A DNA stretch of 64,000 nt from Rhizobium sp. (GTDB taxonomy: Bacteria > Pseudomonadota > Alphaproteobacteria > Rhizobiales > Rhizobiaceae), in assembly GCA_019739215.1 (NCBI GenBank), contig JAHHDR010000041.1, forward strand, positions 1 through 64,000. The letters are read 5' to 3'. The first letter of the stretch is position 1. Every line of letters starts with the position of its first letter. Positions 55,934 to 63,827 of the stretch are shown here, one piece after another. The position numbers and the translations under genes were made by a program. The notes under the pieces were generated by a model, which saw nothing but the letters and a program-made list of their open reading frames with translations, did no database searches and was not told the DNA's origin.

Positions 55934-56056
55934 GTTTTTTTGGATCCAGGACGGCTTCTAAGGTGTTGAAGAACAGGTAGCCCGATAATGACGTTGGAAG
56001 CAACGGCCCGGGATTGCTGCCGAATGACTGCGATGACACCATGAGGAGCGACAGGA

Positions 56057-56896
56057 TTGGGCCTACCCGATTTTCTCTGTATCGGCGCGCAGAAGGCTGG
56101 CACAAGCTGGCTGAACAGCGTGTTGCTTGAACATCCCAAGGTGTTCATGCCGCCGATCAACGAGCTGCATTACTTCGATCGCCTCGGGGATGCGGATGCA
56201 CGGCCGCGAAAGCGGCAGGTCAACCTTGCGCTCAAGGCGATCACGCGGGAGGAACGCAAGGCGGACGATGCCGACCAGGACTATATCCAATACCTGCGCC
56301 GCATCATCTCGTTTCCCGAGATTGGCCGGGAATGGTACGAGGCCGCCTATTCCTGGCCCGTGGCTGACGATATCAGGAAGGGCGACATCACTCCGAGCTA
56401 CCTGGAAATGGACGAAGCCAGGATCGTCCATGCCCGGGAGCTTCTTGGGCAGGCCAGGCTGATCGTCATCGTGCGGCGACCCCAGGACCGGCTGCTTTCG
56501 CAACTCAGGATGTGGGCAACGCGCCCGACACGCACCGATGTGCCGCAAGATGAAAAGGAATGGATGCAACTCCTTCGGCAGATGACCGGCAAGACGCTGC
56601 GGGGTGCATACAGCCGGGGAATTCCCCTCTGGCGCAAGCACTTCGGCACGGAGAGCATGCTGGTCCTGCCCTACGCCACCATGCGCACCGATCCGCGCGC
56701 GATGATCACCCAGGTCGAGAATCACCTCGGCCTGCCGCGATATGAGGGTTACACGCTTCTCACCGAGCAAATTCATGTCACCAAGAAGGTCGCGATTCCG
56801 GATGCGGTCGTCGCGGTCGCGTCCAAGATCACCGCCGCCGAAGATGACTACATCCGGCACGAGTTCGGCGAGGACTTCTTCCAGAAGACAAGATAG
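56057..56896 (+). CDS. sulfotransferase domain protein
   Basis: The 279-aa protein has canonical PAPS motifs: 5' loop IGAQKAGTSWLNSVL (~9-23) and 3' strand IVIVRRPQDRLLSQLRMW (R-x-P...R...S). The start is TTG at 56057, preceded by GGAG...CAGG; no ATG in frame fits. No signal peptide, so it acts in the cytoplasm. It is followed 49 bases on by a DUF1796 protein, suggesting a two-gene unit for modification of a surface or secreted molecule. The acceptor is unknown. Confidence 0.87.
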   Translation: MGLPDFLCIGAQKAGTSWLNSVLLEHPKVFMPPINELHYFDRLGDADARPRKRQVNLALKAITREERKADDADQDYIQYLRRIISFPEIGREWYEAAYSWPVADDIRKGDITPSYLEMDEARIVHARELLGQARLIVIVRRPQDRLLSQLRMWATRPTRTDVPQDEKEWMQLLRQMTGKTLRGAYSRGIPLWRKHFGTESMLVLPYATMRTDPRAMITQVENHLGLPRYEGYTLLTEQIHVTKKVAIPDAVVAVASKITAAEDDYIRHEFGEDFFQKTR

Positions 56897-56945
56897 ACGG
56901 CTCGGTATAGATTGTCGCCACGACCCCGGTGAAGACGATCGATCC

Positions 56946-57833
56946 ATGCTGGTTTCCCTCGGACATTCCTGCCAGACACGGTTCATCCTTGAGGGGCTGG
57001 ACGGTGCGAGCCGACGCATGCCCTTCGACTTCAACATCACGACGCGGGCCGCACTGCTCGACGCGCTCCGCACCGACGGTGCGGTGCTCCGCCATGACGT
57101 GGACACGGCCACGATCTTCCGCATGCCTTCCGACGGTCGCGAGGGCATCGCGGTGGGTGGGCTCTACCTGTGGCATGACTACCCCCTCGCCGACGACAAG
57201 CTCAGCCTGGCCGACGGCTGGGAGCGGGAGATCGGCCGCGTCAACGAGAAATACGCCGCACTCTGGTCGCGGTTCGCGGCATTGCTGACGTCGGATGAAC
57301 CCAAGACGCTGGCGCTCTCCAACTCACAGCACAATCTTGCGCAATTCTCCGACGGCAGCGATGGGTTCTTGCGCGATTTCGGGCTGGGAAGGCGGGCTTT
57401 CGACGAGATCACGGCCGCGCTGGATGCCTTTGGCGCGCGGAACTATCGCCTTCTGTTCCTCACCCGCTCGGTCGCGGACCTCGCCGAGACTGCCGCGCTG
57501 GATGATCCGCGTCTCGATCACCGGTTCGTCGGCATCCTGTCGCTCCGGCCGGATCGGCGGGTCGCCGGCAGCATAGCAACCAGCCGGGACGCAAACGCCA
57601 TCCTTTCGGTCTGCGGCACTTATGAGGATGGCCATTGGCAGGTCGGTGCGGCGTCGGCCACGACGGCCATCATCCACCGCAGGACCGATCGAGGCCTCGA
57701 GCCCTTCGGCAGCATCACCGTCGCCGCCGGCACGTTCATGGCTTGGTTCGAAGGCCGCGACCAGTTCCAGGAGATCCGCCGCGTGGGGGCGGGACTTCGC
57801 CTGGCCGATGGAGCCGTGTGGCGTCGAGACTGA
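56946..57833 (+). CDS. DUF1796 putative papain-like cysteine peptidase
   Basis: The 295-aa protein begins MLVSLGHSCQTRFILEG; SLGHSC is the DUF1796 start with the presumed catalytic Cys. MPFDFNITT and the H-D pair in YLWHDYPL fit the family core. The second half (RVAGSIATS onwards) is a beta-rich extension. These proteins often stand beside glycosyl- or sulfotransferases. The enzyme activity is predicted, not shown. Confidence 0.75.
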   Translation: MLVSLGHSCQTRFILEGLDGASRRMPFDFNITTRAALLDALRTDGAVLRHDVDTATIFRMPSDGREGIAVGGLYLWHDYPLADDKLSLADGWEREIGRVNEKYAALWSRFAALLTSDEPKTLALSNSQHNLAQFSDGSDGFLRDFGLGRRAFDEITAALDAFGARNYRLLFLTRSVADLAETAALDDPRLDHRFVGILSLRPDRRVAGSIATSRDANAILSVCGTYEDGHWQVGAASATTAIIHRRTDRGLEPFGSITVAAGTFMAWFEGRDQFQEIRRVGAGLRLADGAVWRRD

Positions 57834-57962
57834 CGGGACTGACGCAAACAAGCGCAGCCGCGTGACGCGAAAAGCCTGCATTCATTCATCCATCGTTAAT
57901 CAAGAATCGATGAAGTGGGACCACACCACCTCATCGGGCGACCAGCCCATACGGAGAAGACG

Positions 57963-58202
57963 ATGAAGAAACTGATCGTTGGCGGCCTTGCCGCCTTTGT
58001 GGCCACGGCAACCTTTGCGACCAGCGCCGACGCAGGCGTGGTGCTGAAATACAAGTCCGGCTGGCGCCGCCCGGCGGCCGTCGTGGTCGTCAAGCCACGG
58101 ATGAGGGTCTATTCGCCGCGGGTGAAGGTCTACGCCGCGCCCTGCGTCGTCAAGAAGCGCGTCAACGCCTGGGGCCAGGTGGTCAAGAAGCGCGTCTGCT
58201 GA
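57963..58202 (+). CDS. small secreted basic protein, paralogue A
   Basis: The 79-aa protein has a signal peptide (cleavage near ADAG, residue 25), then a very basic chain with valines and tyrosines and an ending CVVKKRVNAWGQVVKKRVC. It resembles 59242-59478 in plan and ending. No family name is known to me. Confidence 0.75.
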   Translation: MKKLIVGGLAAFVATATFATSADAGVVLKYKSGWRRPAAVVVVKPRMRVYSPRVKVYAAPCVVKKRVNAWGQVVKKRVC

Positions 58203-58315
58203 TGAAGGCGGGCAGGCCCGCGCCGCCCGCCCCTCACGCCCGCCTTTCGCGCTGGCCGCCGATGGAACCCTCGGCGGCCAGCCTGCGTTTGACTCCCGAA
58301 ACAAGGAGTGACGCC

Positions 58316-58519
58316 ATGTCCATCAACCCCTTCTCTCCCTCACCCACAGACCCGCAGTCCGAGTTCGTCAGGGACGACATACCGGCCGAAACCGACGACC
58401 TGGTGCTCGGCGACGAGACGAAGCGTCATCCCGACATCGAGAATGCCGGTTCCGACCCTGACTCAGATCCCCGCCGGACCGGCGGATCCGCCAACGATCC
58501 GCATGGCGGCCGCCAGTAA
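58316..58519 (+). CDS. small acidic hydrophilic protein
   Basis: The 67-aa protein is rich in Asp, Glu, Pro and Ser and looks disordered (DDIPAETDDLVLGDETKRHPD). No domain is recognised. ATG follows CAAGGAGTGACGCC. Only 36 bases separate it from the next small gene. Confidence 0.6.
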   Translation: MSINPFSPSPTDPQSEFVRDDIPAETDDLVLGDETKRHPDIENAGSDPDSDPRRTGGSANDPHGGRQ

Positions 58520-58555
58520 GAAGTGAGCACATTGCGCGTTAACGGAGGGAAGACC

Positions 58556-58804
58556 ATGCCCGCTATCGATATAACCGATTTTTCCGAGGATGAACTGAGC
58601 GACCTGATCGCCGATGCAACGCGCCGGCGGGACGAATTGCGCGAAAGCCGGGAAAACGAATCCCGGACCGGCCCGTCCGGATCGGCGGGCCAGGACGTGT
58701 TGGCGCCGCAACACGGCGTCATAACCGCGCCCACACCGAATTCGGTGGAGGAAGACGCTCCCAAGCATGGCGTCGACAGATCCGCTACTGTCCGCGCGGT
58801 CTGA
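58556..58804 (+). CDS. small charged protein
   Basis: The 82-aa protein starts MPAIDITDFSEDELSDLIADATRRRDEL, a charged helix, with a loosely structured C-terminus. ATG is preceded by CGGAGGGA; a GTG at 58523 is in frame but less well supported. Function unknown. Confidence 0.65.
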   Translation: MPAIDITDFSEDELSDLIADATRRRDELRESRENESRTGPSGSAGQDVLAPQHGVITAPTPNSVEEDAPKHGVDRSATVRAV

Positions 58805-58836
58805 CGCAGCGCGACAGTCCAGACTGACCTGAACAG

Positions 58837-58868
58837 AACCGGCTCCCCGTTCGGGCGAGCCGGTTTCT
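58837..58868 (+). terminator. probable terminator
   Basis: The nine-pair stem AACCGGCTC / GAGCCGGTT is followed only by TCT, so it is weak. It lies after the 82-aa gene and may also serve the tRNA on the other strand. Confidence 0.6.
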
Positions 58869-58935
58869 GCAATATTGGCACACAGAATTCAAATGGCGCT
58901 CAAGCCGTCGCTTGTCGTCGGCCAAATTTTTGGAA

Positions 58936-59012
58936 TGGCGATCCCGACTGGATTCGAACCAGTGACCCCCAGATTAGGAATCTGGTGCTCTATCCTGCTG
59001 AGCTACGGGACC
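58936..59012 (-). tRNA. tRNA-Arg (anticodon CCU)
   Basis: Read on the minus strand: acceptor GGTCCCG pairs with CGGGATC, followed by discriminator G and encoded CCA. The anticodon stem CAGAT/ATCTG encloses TCCTA with anticodon CCT, and the TTCGAATC T-loop is canonical. It reads the rare AGG codon. Confidence 0.95.
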
Positions 59013-59075
59013 GCTTTGACCTTCCATACAAAAGACAGGGCACTTCGCCAAGGGCCCGGTCGAATTTCGTTTGTG

Positions 59076-59100
59076 CCCGGCCATTGCGCCGGGTTTTTTT
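59076..59100 (+). terminator. orphan rho-independent terminator
   Basis: The five-pair CCCGG / CCGGG stem is followed by seven T on the plus strand. The nearest plus-strand gene ends 270 bases upstream beyond another terminator and an opposed tRNA. It therefore has no obvious gene, and a small RNA starting after 59012 is possible. Confidence 0.7.
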
Positions 59101-59241
59101 CATGCCTGCGTTACGCCTGTTCCCCCGGAAACAGCGGCAGGCGATGGGTCGTGCGAAAACATCATTACCGGATGAGAGACAAGCATCCACCGAAACGAAG
59201 CAGACAGCAGCACATCAACCCATCGCTCAAGGAGCACCGCC

Positions 59242-59478
59242 ATGAAGAAGTTCATCCTCGCAGCCTCCGCCGCCCTCGTCGCAACCGTCTCCATGGCCTC
59301 CGTCGCCGAAGCCGGCTGGAAGTGGAAGCACAAGCATCACGGCTGGAAGCACCGCTACCACCACGGCTACGTCGTCGTCGCCCCCCGCCACTACGGCAAC
59401 TACTGCTTCGTCAAGAAGGTCAAGCGCTACGACGACTGGGGCAATGTCTATGTCAAGCGCGTCCGCATCTGCGACTAA
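59242..59478 (+). CDS. small secreted basic protein, paralogue B
   Basis: The 78-aa protein has a signal peptide (cleavage near AEAG, residue 24) followed by a His/Lys/Trp-rich stretch (WKWKHKHHGWKHRYHHGY) that could bind metals or polyanions. It ends CFVKKVKRYDDWGNVYVKRVRIC-D, echoing paralogue A. ATG follows AAGGAG. Function unknown. Confidence 0.75.
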   Translation: MKKFILAASAALVATVSMASVAEAGWKWKHKHHGWKHRYHHGYVVVAPRHYGNYCFVKKVKRYDDWGNVYVKRVRICD

Positions 59479-59561
59479 GACGACCTGACGACCCGGAGGC
59501 CGCCCGACCCTCCCCCTGCAAGCGGCGGCTCAACCGGACGACAGAATATAACCTACCAGGC

Positions 59562-59598
59562 AGACCCGGCGTCCTCCAGCGCCGGGTTCTGTCTTTTT
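59562..59598 (+). terminator. rho-independent terminator
   Basis: The stem CAGACCCGGCG / CGCCGGGTTCTG (one bulged T) is followed by TCTTTTT. It lies after paralogue B. Confidence 0.85.
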
Positions 59599-59618
59599 GG
59601 TGTTGTAGACTCAGAAAG

Positions 59619-59780
59619 TCCCCGCCCCGAAACCCCTCCCCACAAGGGGGAGGGGCCAATCCGGCCGGACCAGCCCAACGACACGCATCGTTGCTGGGTG
59701 ACGAAATATTGCTTGGGGCAATAACGGTGAGGCGCGTTAAGCCCCTCCCCCTTGTGGGGCGGGATTTGGGGCGGGGTCTT
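59619..59780. repeat. REP/RIME-like intergenic inverted repeat
   Basis: Two arms of about 37 bases (59619-59655 and 59741-59780) are imperfect inverted copies. Each carries CCCCGCCCC, then a CCCCTCCCC-type block joined by ACAAGG / CCTTGT. They flank about 85 bases. Such GC-rich palindromic repeats are common in rhizobial intergenic DNA. It fills most of the 318-base gap 59479-59796 and could be transcribed as a large hairpin. Confidence 0.75.
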
Positions 59781-59796
59781 CCAGAAACTACAGACA

Positions 59797-60615
59797 CTAG
59801 CGTTTCTGCACGTCACGCATGCGCCGCTCCACCTGCCGCAGCGCAAGCGACAGGCCGATCGTCAGCACCAGATAGACATAGGCGACGATCGAATAGGTCT
59901 CGAAGAAGCGGAACGAGCCGGCGGCATAGACCTTGGCCATCTGGGTAATGTCGGCGACGCCGAGGACGGAGACCAGGGACGAATCCTTGACCATTGCCAC
60001 GAAGTCGTTGGAGAGCGGCGGGAAAATCACCCTCAGGGCCTGCGGGAAGACAATGAAGCGGAAGCGATGGAACCGCGACAGGCCAAGCGCCTTGGCCGCT
60101 TCGATCTGGCCCTTGTCGACCGACTGGAAGCCGGCGCGGAAGATTTCGGCGATGAAGGCCGAATAGGCGATCGTCAGGGCGATGATCGCCCGCCACATGA
60201 GTGACAGGTCGCGGACCAGGAGCGGTTCGATGAAGCCGGCCTCCGCCAGCGGCGCGGTCAGCCAGTTCCAGGCGTAGACGACGCCGGGAGCGCCGACGAA
60301 GGCGATGTAGAACAGCAGAACCAGCACCGGTATGCCGCGGATCAGTTCGACATAGAACCGAGCCACCTGGCGGAGGATCCTGAGGTCCGAGAGGCCGAGC
60401 AACGCCACGGCCAGGCCGAGCGCCGTGGCGAGCGAAAAGGCGATCAACGTCACCAGCACGGTGATGCCCAGCCCCTTCGCGACGGTCGCGAAGACCTGGC
60501 TGTAGAGATCGCTGACGACGATGACCGCGCCGACGGTGGCACCCAGCAACACGAGGGCGACGAGCCACCATGGGAACTCGCCGTCCTCGTTCGGGGTTCG
60601 GGCCGGCACCGTCAT
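59797..60615 (-). CDS. polar amino-acid ABC transporter permease
   Basis: The 272-aa His/Glu-type permease has about five to six helices and the EAA loop region AKALGLSRFHRFRFIVFPQALR. It should form the channel for the amino acid delivered by the binding protein encoded just upstream (15 bases). No ATPase gene is in the window, and only one permease is present. Confidence 0.92.
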   Translation of the reverse strand: MTVPARTPNEDGEFPWWLVALVLLGATVGAVIVVSDLYSQVFATVAKGLGITVLVTLIAFSLATALGLAVALLGLSDLRILRQVARFYVELIRGIPVLVLLFYIAFVGAPGVVYAWNWLTAPLAEAGFIEPLLVRDLSLMWRAIIALTIAYSAFIAEIFRAGFQSVDKGQIEAAKALGLSRFHRFRFIVFPQALRVIFPPLSNDFVAMVKDSSLVSVLGVADITQMAKVYAAGSFRFFETYSIVAYVYLVLTIGLSLALRQVERRMRDVQKR

Positions 60616-60630
60616 GCCGGTGTCGCGCGA

Positions 60631-61428
60631 CTATTGGCCCATCTTGTAGTCCAGGAACCACTTCTTGTTGAGCGCGTCGATGGTGCCATCGGCCTTCAGC
60701 GACGCGATGGCGGCGTTGACCGGGGCGACGAGATCGGAGCCCTTGGGGAAGATGAAACCGAAATCCTCCGTGCCGAGCGGCCCGCCGATCAGCTTGAGGC
60801 CGCCATCGGAGGCGTCGACATAGCCCTTGCCGGCCGTGCCATCGGTCAGCACGACATCGACGTCGCCGGTCTTGAGCGCCTGGACCGTGGCGCCGAAGGT
60901 CTCGAAAAGCTTGATGCGCGGGTTCTGCTCATTGCCGTCGAGCACGCTGTAGACGGCGGTGTAGAACGGCGTCGTGCCCGGCTGCGCGCCGACCAGGCCC
61001 TGCTCGAAGGTCTTGAAAGTTGCGGCATCGGTGAAACGGGCCTCGTCGCCGCGCACCAGCATGAACTGCTCGGAACGCATGTAGGGGTCGGAGAAGTCGA
61101 CCTTCGCCTTGCGCTCCTCGTTGATGGTGATGCCGGTCATGCCCATGTGGTACTGATTGTCGGACACCGACTGGATCATCGCGTCCCAGGAGGTGTTCTG
61201 GTACTCGACCGCCATGTTCAGCCGCTTGGCGATTTCGGCCACGGCGTCATACTCCCAGCCGATCGCCTGGCCGGTCTTGGGATCGACGAACTGCAGCGGT
61301 GGATAGGCGTTCTCGGTGACGACCACGACCTTGCGCCCGCCGAGATCCGGCAGGTCGGCCGCCTGGGCGGCGAGAGGCATCATGGCGGCGATGGCAAGAC
61401 CGATAAGAAACTGGCGGCGCGAGGTCAT
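60631..61428 (-). CDS. amino-acid ABC transporter substrate-binding protein
   Basis: The 265-aa periplasmic protein has a twin-arginine-like start (MTSRRQFLIGLAIAAMMPLAAQAAD; S-R-R-Q-F-L-I), cleavage near residue 23. PPLQFVDPKTGQAIGWEYD and MGMTGITINEERKAKVDFSDPY are family-3 solute-binding marks. The ligand is a polar amino acid but cannot be named. It is first in the permease operon. Confidence 0.92.
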   Translation of the reverse strand: MTSRRQFLIGLAIAAMMPLAAQAADLPDLGGRKVVVVTENAYPPLQFVDPKTGQAIGWEYDAVAEIAKRLNMAVEYQNTSWDAMIQSVSDNQYHMGMTGITINEERKAKVDFSDPYMRSEQFMLVRGDEARFTDAATFKTFEQGLVGAQPGTTPFYTAVYSVLDGNEQNPRIKLFETFGATVQALKTGDVDVVLTDGTAGKGYVDASDGGLKLIGGPLGTEDFGFIFPKGSDLVAPVNAAIASLKADGTIDALNKKWFLDYKMGQ

Positions 61429-61524
61429 GGTGGTTAGCTCCCCTGATTATTGTGGCGGCAGAAACTGTCATTATTTTCCGGCTTTTGGCAAGCAGGGGCT
61501 CGTCAGCCCTGCAGCAGACGCTGG

Positions 61525-62586
61525 TCAGGCGCGTCCGGTGAGCCGGGTGACGTGGCCCATCTTGCGGCCCGGGCGCGGTTCCGCCTTGCCGTAGAGATGG
61601 ACCAGCACATCGGGCTTGCCGGCCCAGTCCCTGACATCGTGGATGTCGTCGCCGATCAGGTTCTGCATCACGCAGTCGCTGTGGCGAACGGGATCGCCGA
61701 GCGGCAGGCCGGTCACGGCGCGGACATGCTGCTCGAACTGGGAGATGACGCAGGCCGCCTCGGTCCAGTGCCCGGAATTGTGCACGCGTGGCGCGATCTC
61801 GTTGGCGATCAGGGCGCCATCGGTGGCGACAAAGAACTCGATGCCGATCACGCCGACATAATCGAGCTTGTCGAGCAGGCGAATGGCGGCCGAGCGGGCA
61901 TCGCTGGACGTGCCCTCGAAGATTTCCGCCGGCAGCGTCGAGGTGTGCAGGATGCCGCCCCGATGGACGTTTTCCGCCGGATCATAGCAAGCGATCGAAC
62001 CGTCGACGGCGCGCGCCGCAATCACCGAGATCTCCCGGTCGAAGGCGATGAAACTCTCCAGGATCAGCGGCACAGCGCCGAGCGCGTCATAGGCCCCTGC
62101 CGCATCGTCGCCGGCGCGGAAGACCTTCTGTCCCTTGCCGTCATAGCCGAGCCGCCGGGTCTTCAGCACGCCCGCGCCACCGAATTCCGCGAGCGCCGTC
62201 TCGAGATCCACCTGACTGTCCACGGCGCGAAAACCGGCTGTGCGGATGCCGCAATCATTGAGGAAGGTCTTCTCGGCAAGACGGTCCTGCGCCACTTCGA
62301 GCGCCCGCGGCGGCGGATAGACCGGCCTTCGGTCCGCCAGGAAGCGGGCGGCGGCGACGGGGACATTCTCGAACTCGTAGGTGATGACGTCGCAGGCATC
62401 GGCGAGTTCGGCAAGTGCCGCCTCGTCGTCATAGGCCGCGACGATCTGACGGTTGGCGAGTTGCAGCGCGGGGCAGTCGGCCTGCGGCTCCAGGATGATG
62501 GTGCGGAAATTGAGGCGGCTCGCGGCCATCGCCAGCATGCGGCCGAGCTGGCCGCCGCCGATGATTCCGATCGTCTTGTCAGTCAT
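61525..62586 (-). CDS. purK: 5-(carboxyamino)imidazole ribonucleotide synthase
   Basis: The 353-aa ATP-grasp enzyme carboxylates AIR in purine synthesis. It begins IGIIGGGQLGRMLAMAA and shows YEFENVP, LKTRRLGYDGKGQ and FEIAPRVHNSGHWTEAA-type IANEIAPRVHNSGH with EACVISQFEQH. ATG directly follows the purE stop with no spacer, so translation is coupled. Confidence 0.96.
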   Translation of the reverse strand: MTDKTIGIIGGGQLGRMLAMAASRLNFRTIILEPQADCPALQLANRQIVAAYDDEAALAELADACDVITYEFENVPVAAARFLADRRPVYPPPRALEVAQDRLAEKTFLNDCGIRTAGFRAVDSQVDLETALAEFGGAGVLKTRRLGYDGKGQKVFRAGDDAAGAYDALGAVPLILESFIAFDREISVIAARAVDGSIACYDPAENVHRGGILHTSTLPAEIFEGTSSDARSAAIRLLDKLDYVGVIGIEFFVATDGALIANEIAPRVHNSGHWTEAACVISQFEQHVRAVTGLPLGDPVRHSDCVMQNLIGDDIHDVRDWAGKPDVLVHLYGKAEPRPGRKMGHVTRLTGRA

Positions 62587-63081
62587 TTATGTATCCACGG
62601 GGTAGTCGGCGACCGAGGCAGTCTGCTCCTCGCGCCAGGTGTCGAGCCGGTCGGCCAGGTCGTCATCGCCGAGCGCCAGGACGGCCGCGGCGAGAAGTGC
62701 GGCATTGATGGCGCCGGCCCGGCCGATGGCGAGCGTTCCCACCGGAATGCCGGCCGGCATCTGCACGATAGACAGCAGGCTATCCTTTCCAGACAGCGCC
62801 TTGGACTGCACCGGCACGCCGAAGACCGGCAGCGGCGTCATCGCGGCCGCCATGCCGGGAAGGTGCGCGGCGCCGCCGGCACCTGCAATGATGACCTTGA
62901 AGCCTTCATCACGCGCCGATCGTGCAAAATTGAACAGTCGCTCGGGCGTGCGATGTGCCGAAATGATCCGCGCTTCATAGGCGATTTCCAGCGCATCGAG
63001 CGTGTCGGCGGCGTTCTTCATCGTCTCCCAGTCGGACTGGCTGCCCATGATGATGGCAACGGGAGGTTTCGAAAACCGCAT
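62587..63081 (-). CDS. purE: N5-carboxyaminoimidazole ribonucleotide mutase
   Basis: The 164-aa enzyme rearranges N5-CAIR to CAIR, the step after PurK. IIMGSQSDWETMKNAADTL (~10-28), ISAHRTPERLF (catalytic His) and IAGAGGAAHLPGMAAAMT are present. Partner of purK downstream; class I (bacterial) form. Confidence 0.97.
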   Translation of the reverse strand: MRFSKPPVAIIMGSQSDWETMKNAADTLDALEIAYEARIISAHRTPERLFNFARSARDEGFKVIIAGAGGAAHLPGMAAAMTPLPVFGVPVQSKALSGKDSLLSIVQMPAGIPVGTLAIGRAGAINAALLAAAVLALGDDDLADRLDTWREEQTASVADYPVDT

Positions 63082-63096
63082 GGTCAGGGCCTTTCG

Positions 63097-63300
63097 TCAG
63101 GCGATGATATCAGGGATGATCTGATCTTCGATCTGGGACAGCTTGTCCTTGATTGCCAGCTTCTTCTTCTTCATGCGCTGGATCCGCAACGCATCGCAGC
63201 CGGTGGCGATCATGGCGTTGATGGCAACATCGTAGTCTTCGTGCTCCTGCCTGAGGCGCGCTGCCGATAAACGCAATTCTGCCTGGTCCTGGTCTGGCAT
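63097..63300 (-). CDS. DUF465/YdcH family protein A
   Basis: The 67-aa two-helix coiled-coil protein has RMKKKKLAIKDKLSQIEDQIIPDIIA, the YdcH/DUF465 C-terminus. It starts the purEK-strand cluster 15 bases upstream of purE and may be in that operon. Function unknown. Confidence 0.85.
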   Translation of the reverse strand: MPDQDQAELRLSAARLRQEHEDYDVAINAMIATGCDALRIQRMKKKKLAIKDKLSQIEDQIIPDIIA

Positions 63301-63520
63301 TCCGTTCCTGTCCCCGTATCCCGAAGGCGCCGCGATTTCCCCGCGCGCCGCGCCGTCATCGATTTGCTCCTATCACATTCAAGCGCTTCACGGGAAGTTT
63401 TCCTTTCGCGGGAATTCTTCTTCGACAAACACTAATTTACGTGGCACACTTTGCCTGTTGCAGCCTGAGACATCCGACGGGTGGATGGTCGGATGTGGGC
63501 ACTATCGGAAGGAATGACAT

Positions 63521-63697
63521 ATGACCATTGAGGCTCATATCGAAACGCTCGAGAAGAAGCACGGAGCACTTGAACAACAACTCCATTCTGCAATGTTGCA
63601 TCCCTCAACCGGCGACACCGAGATCGCGGAACTCAAGAGACAGAAGCTCAAGGTGAAAGACCAGATCGAGCGCCTTCGCAGCCAGACACACCACTAA
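63521..63697 (+). CDS. DUF465/YdcH family protein B
   Basis: The 58-aa protein starts MTIEAHIETLEKKHGALEQQL and continues to ELKRQKLKVKDQIERLR, the DUF465 coiled-coil pattern. ATG is preceded by GGAAGGAATGACAT. It is divergent from protein A, so this locus has two members. Function unknown. Confidence 0.82.
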   Translation: MTIEAHIETLEKKHGALEQQLHSAMLHPSTGDTEIAELKRQKLKVKDQIERLRSQTHH

Positions 63698-63827
63698 TTC
63701 CACATCAATTTGCAGTGACCACCGGCCGTTGGCCACGATCCCGCCGAGAACGACCACTCATGCGGCGGAGACGGGGCCAGCGGCCGATTTGATCGCTGCG
63801 GGCGGATAGCCCCGACGCTGCGGCGCC

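Noticed and set aside
57963..58804. Cluster of small genes as a RiPP biosynthesis cluster
   Set aside because: No radical-SAM, cyclase or dedicated exporter lies beside them; the peptides carry ordinary Sec signals.
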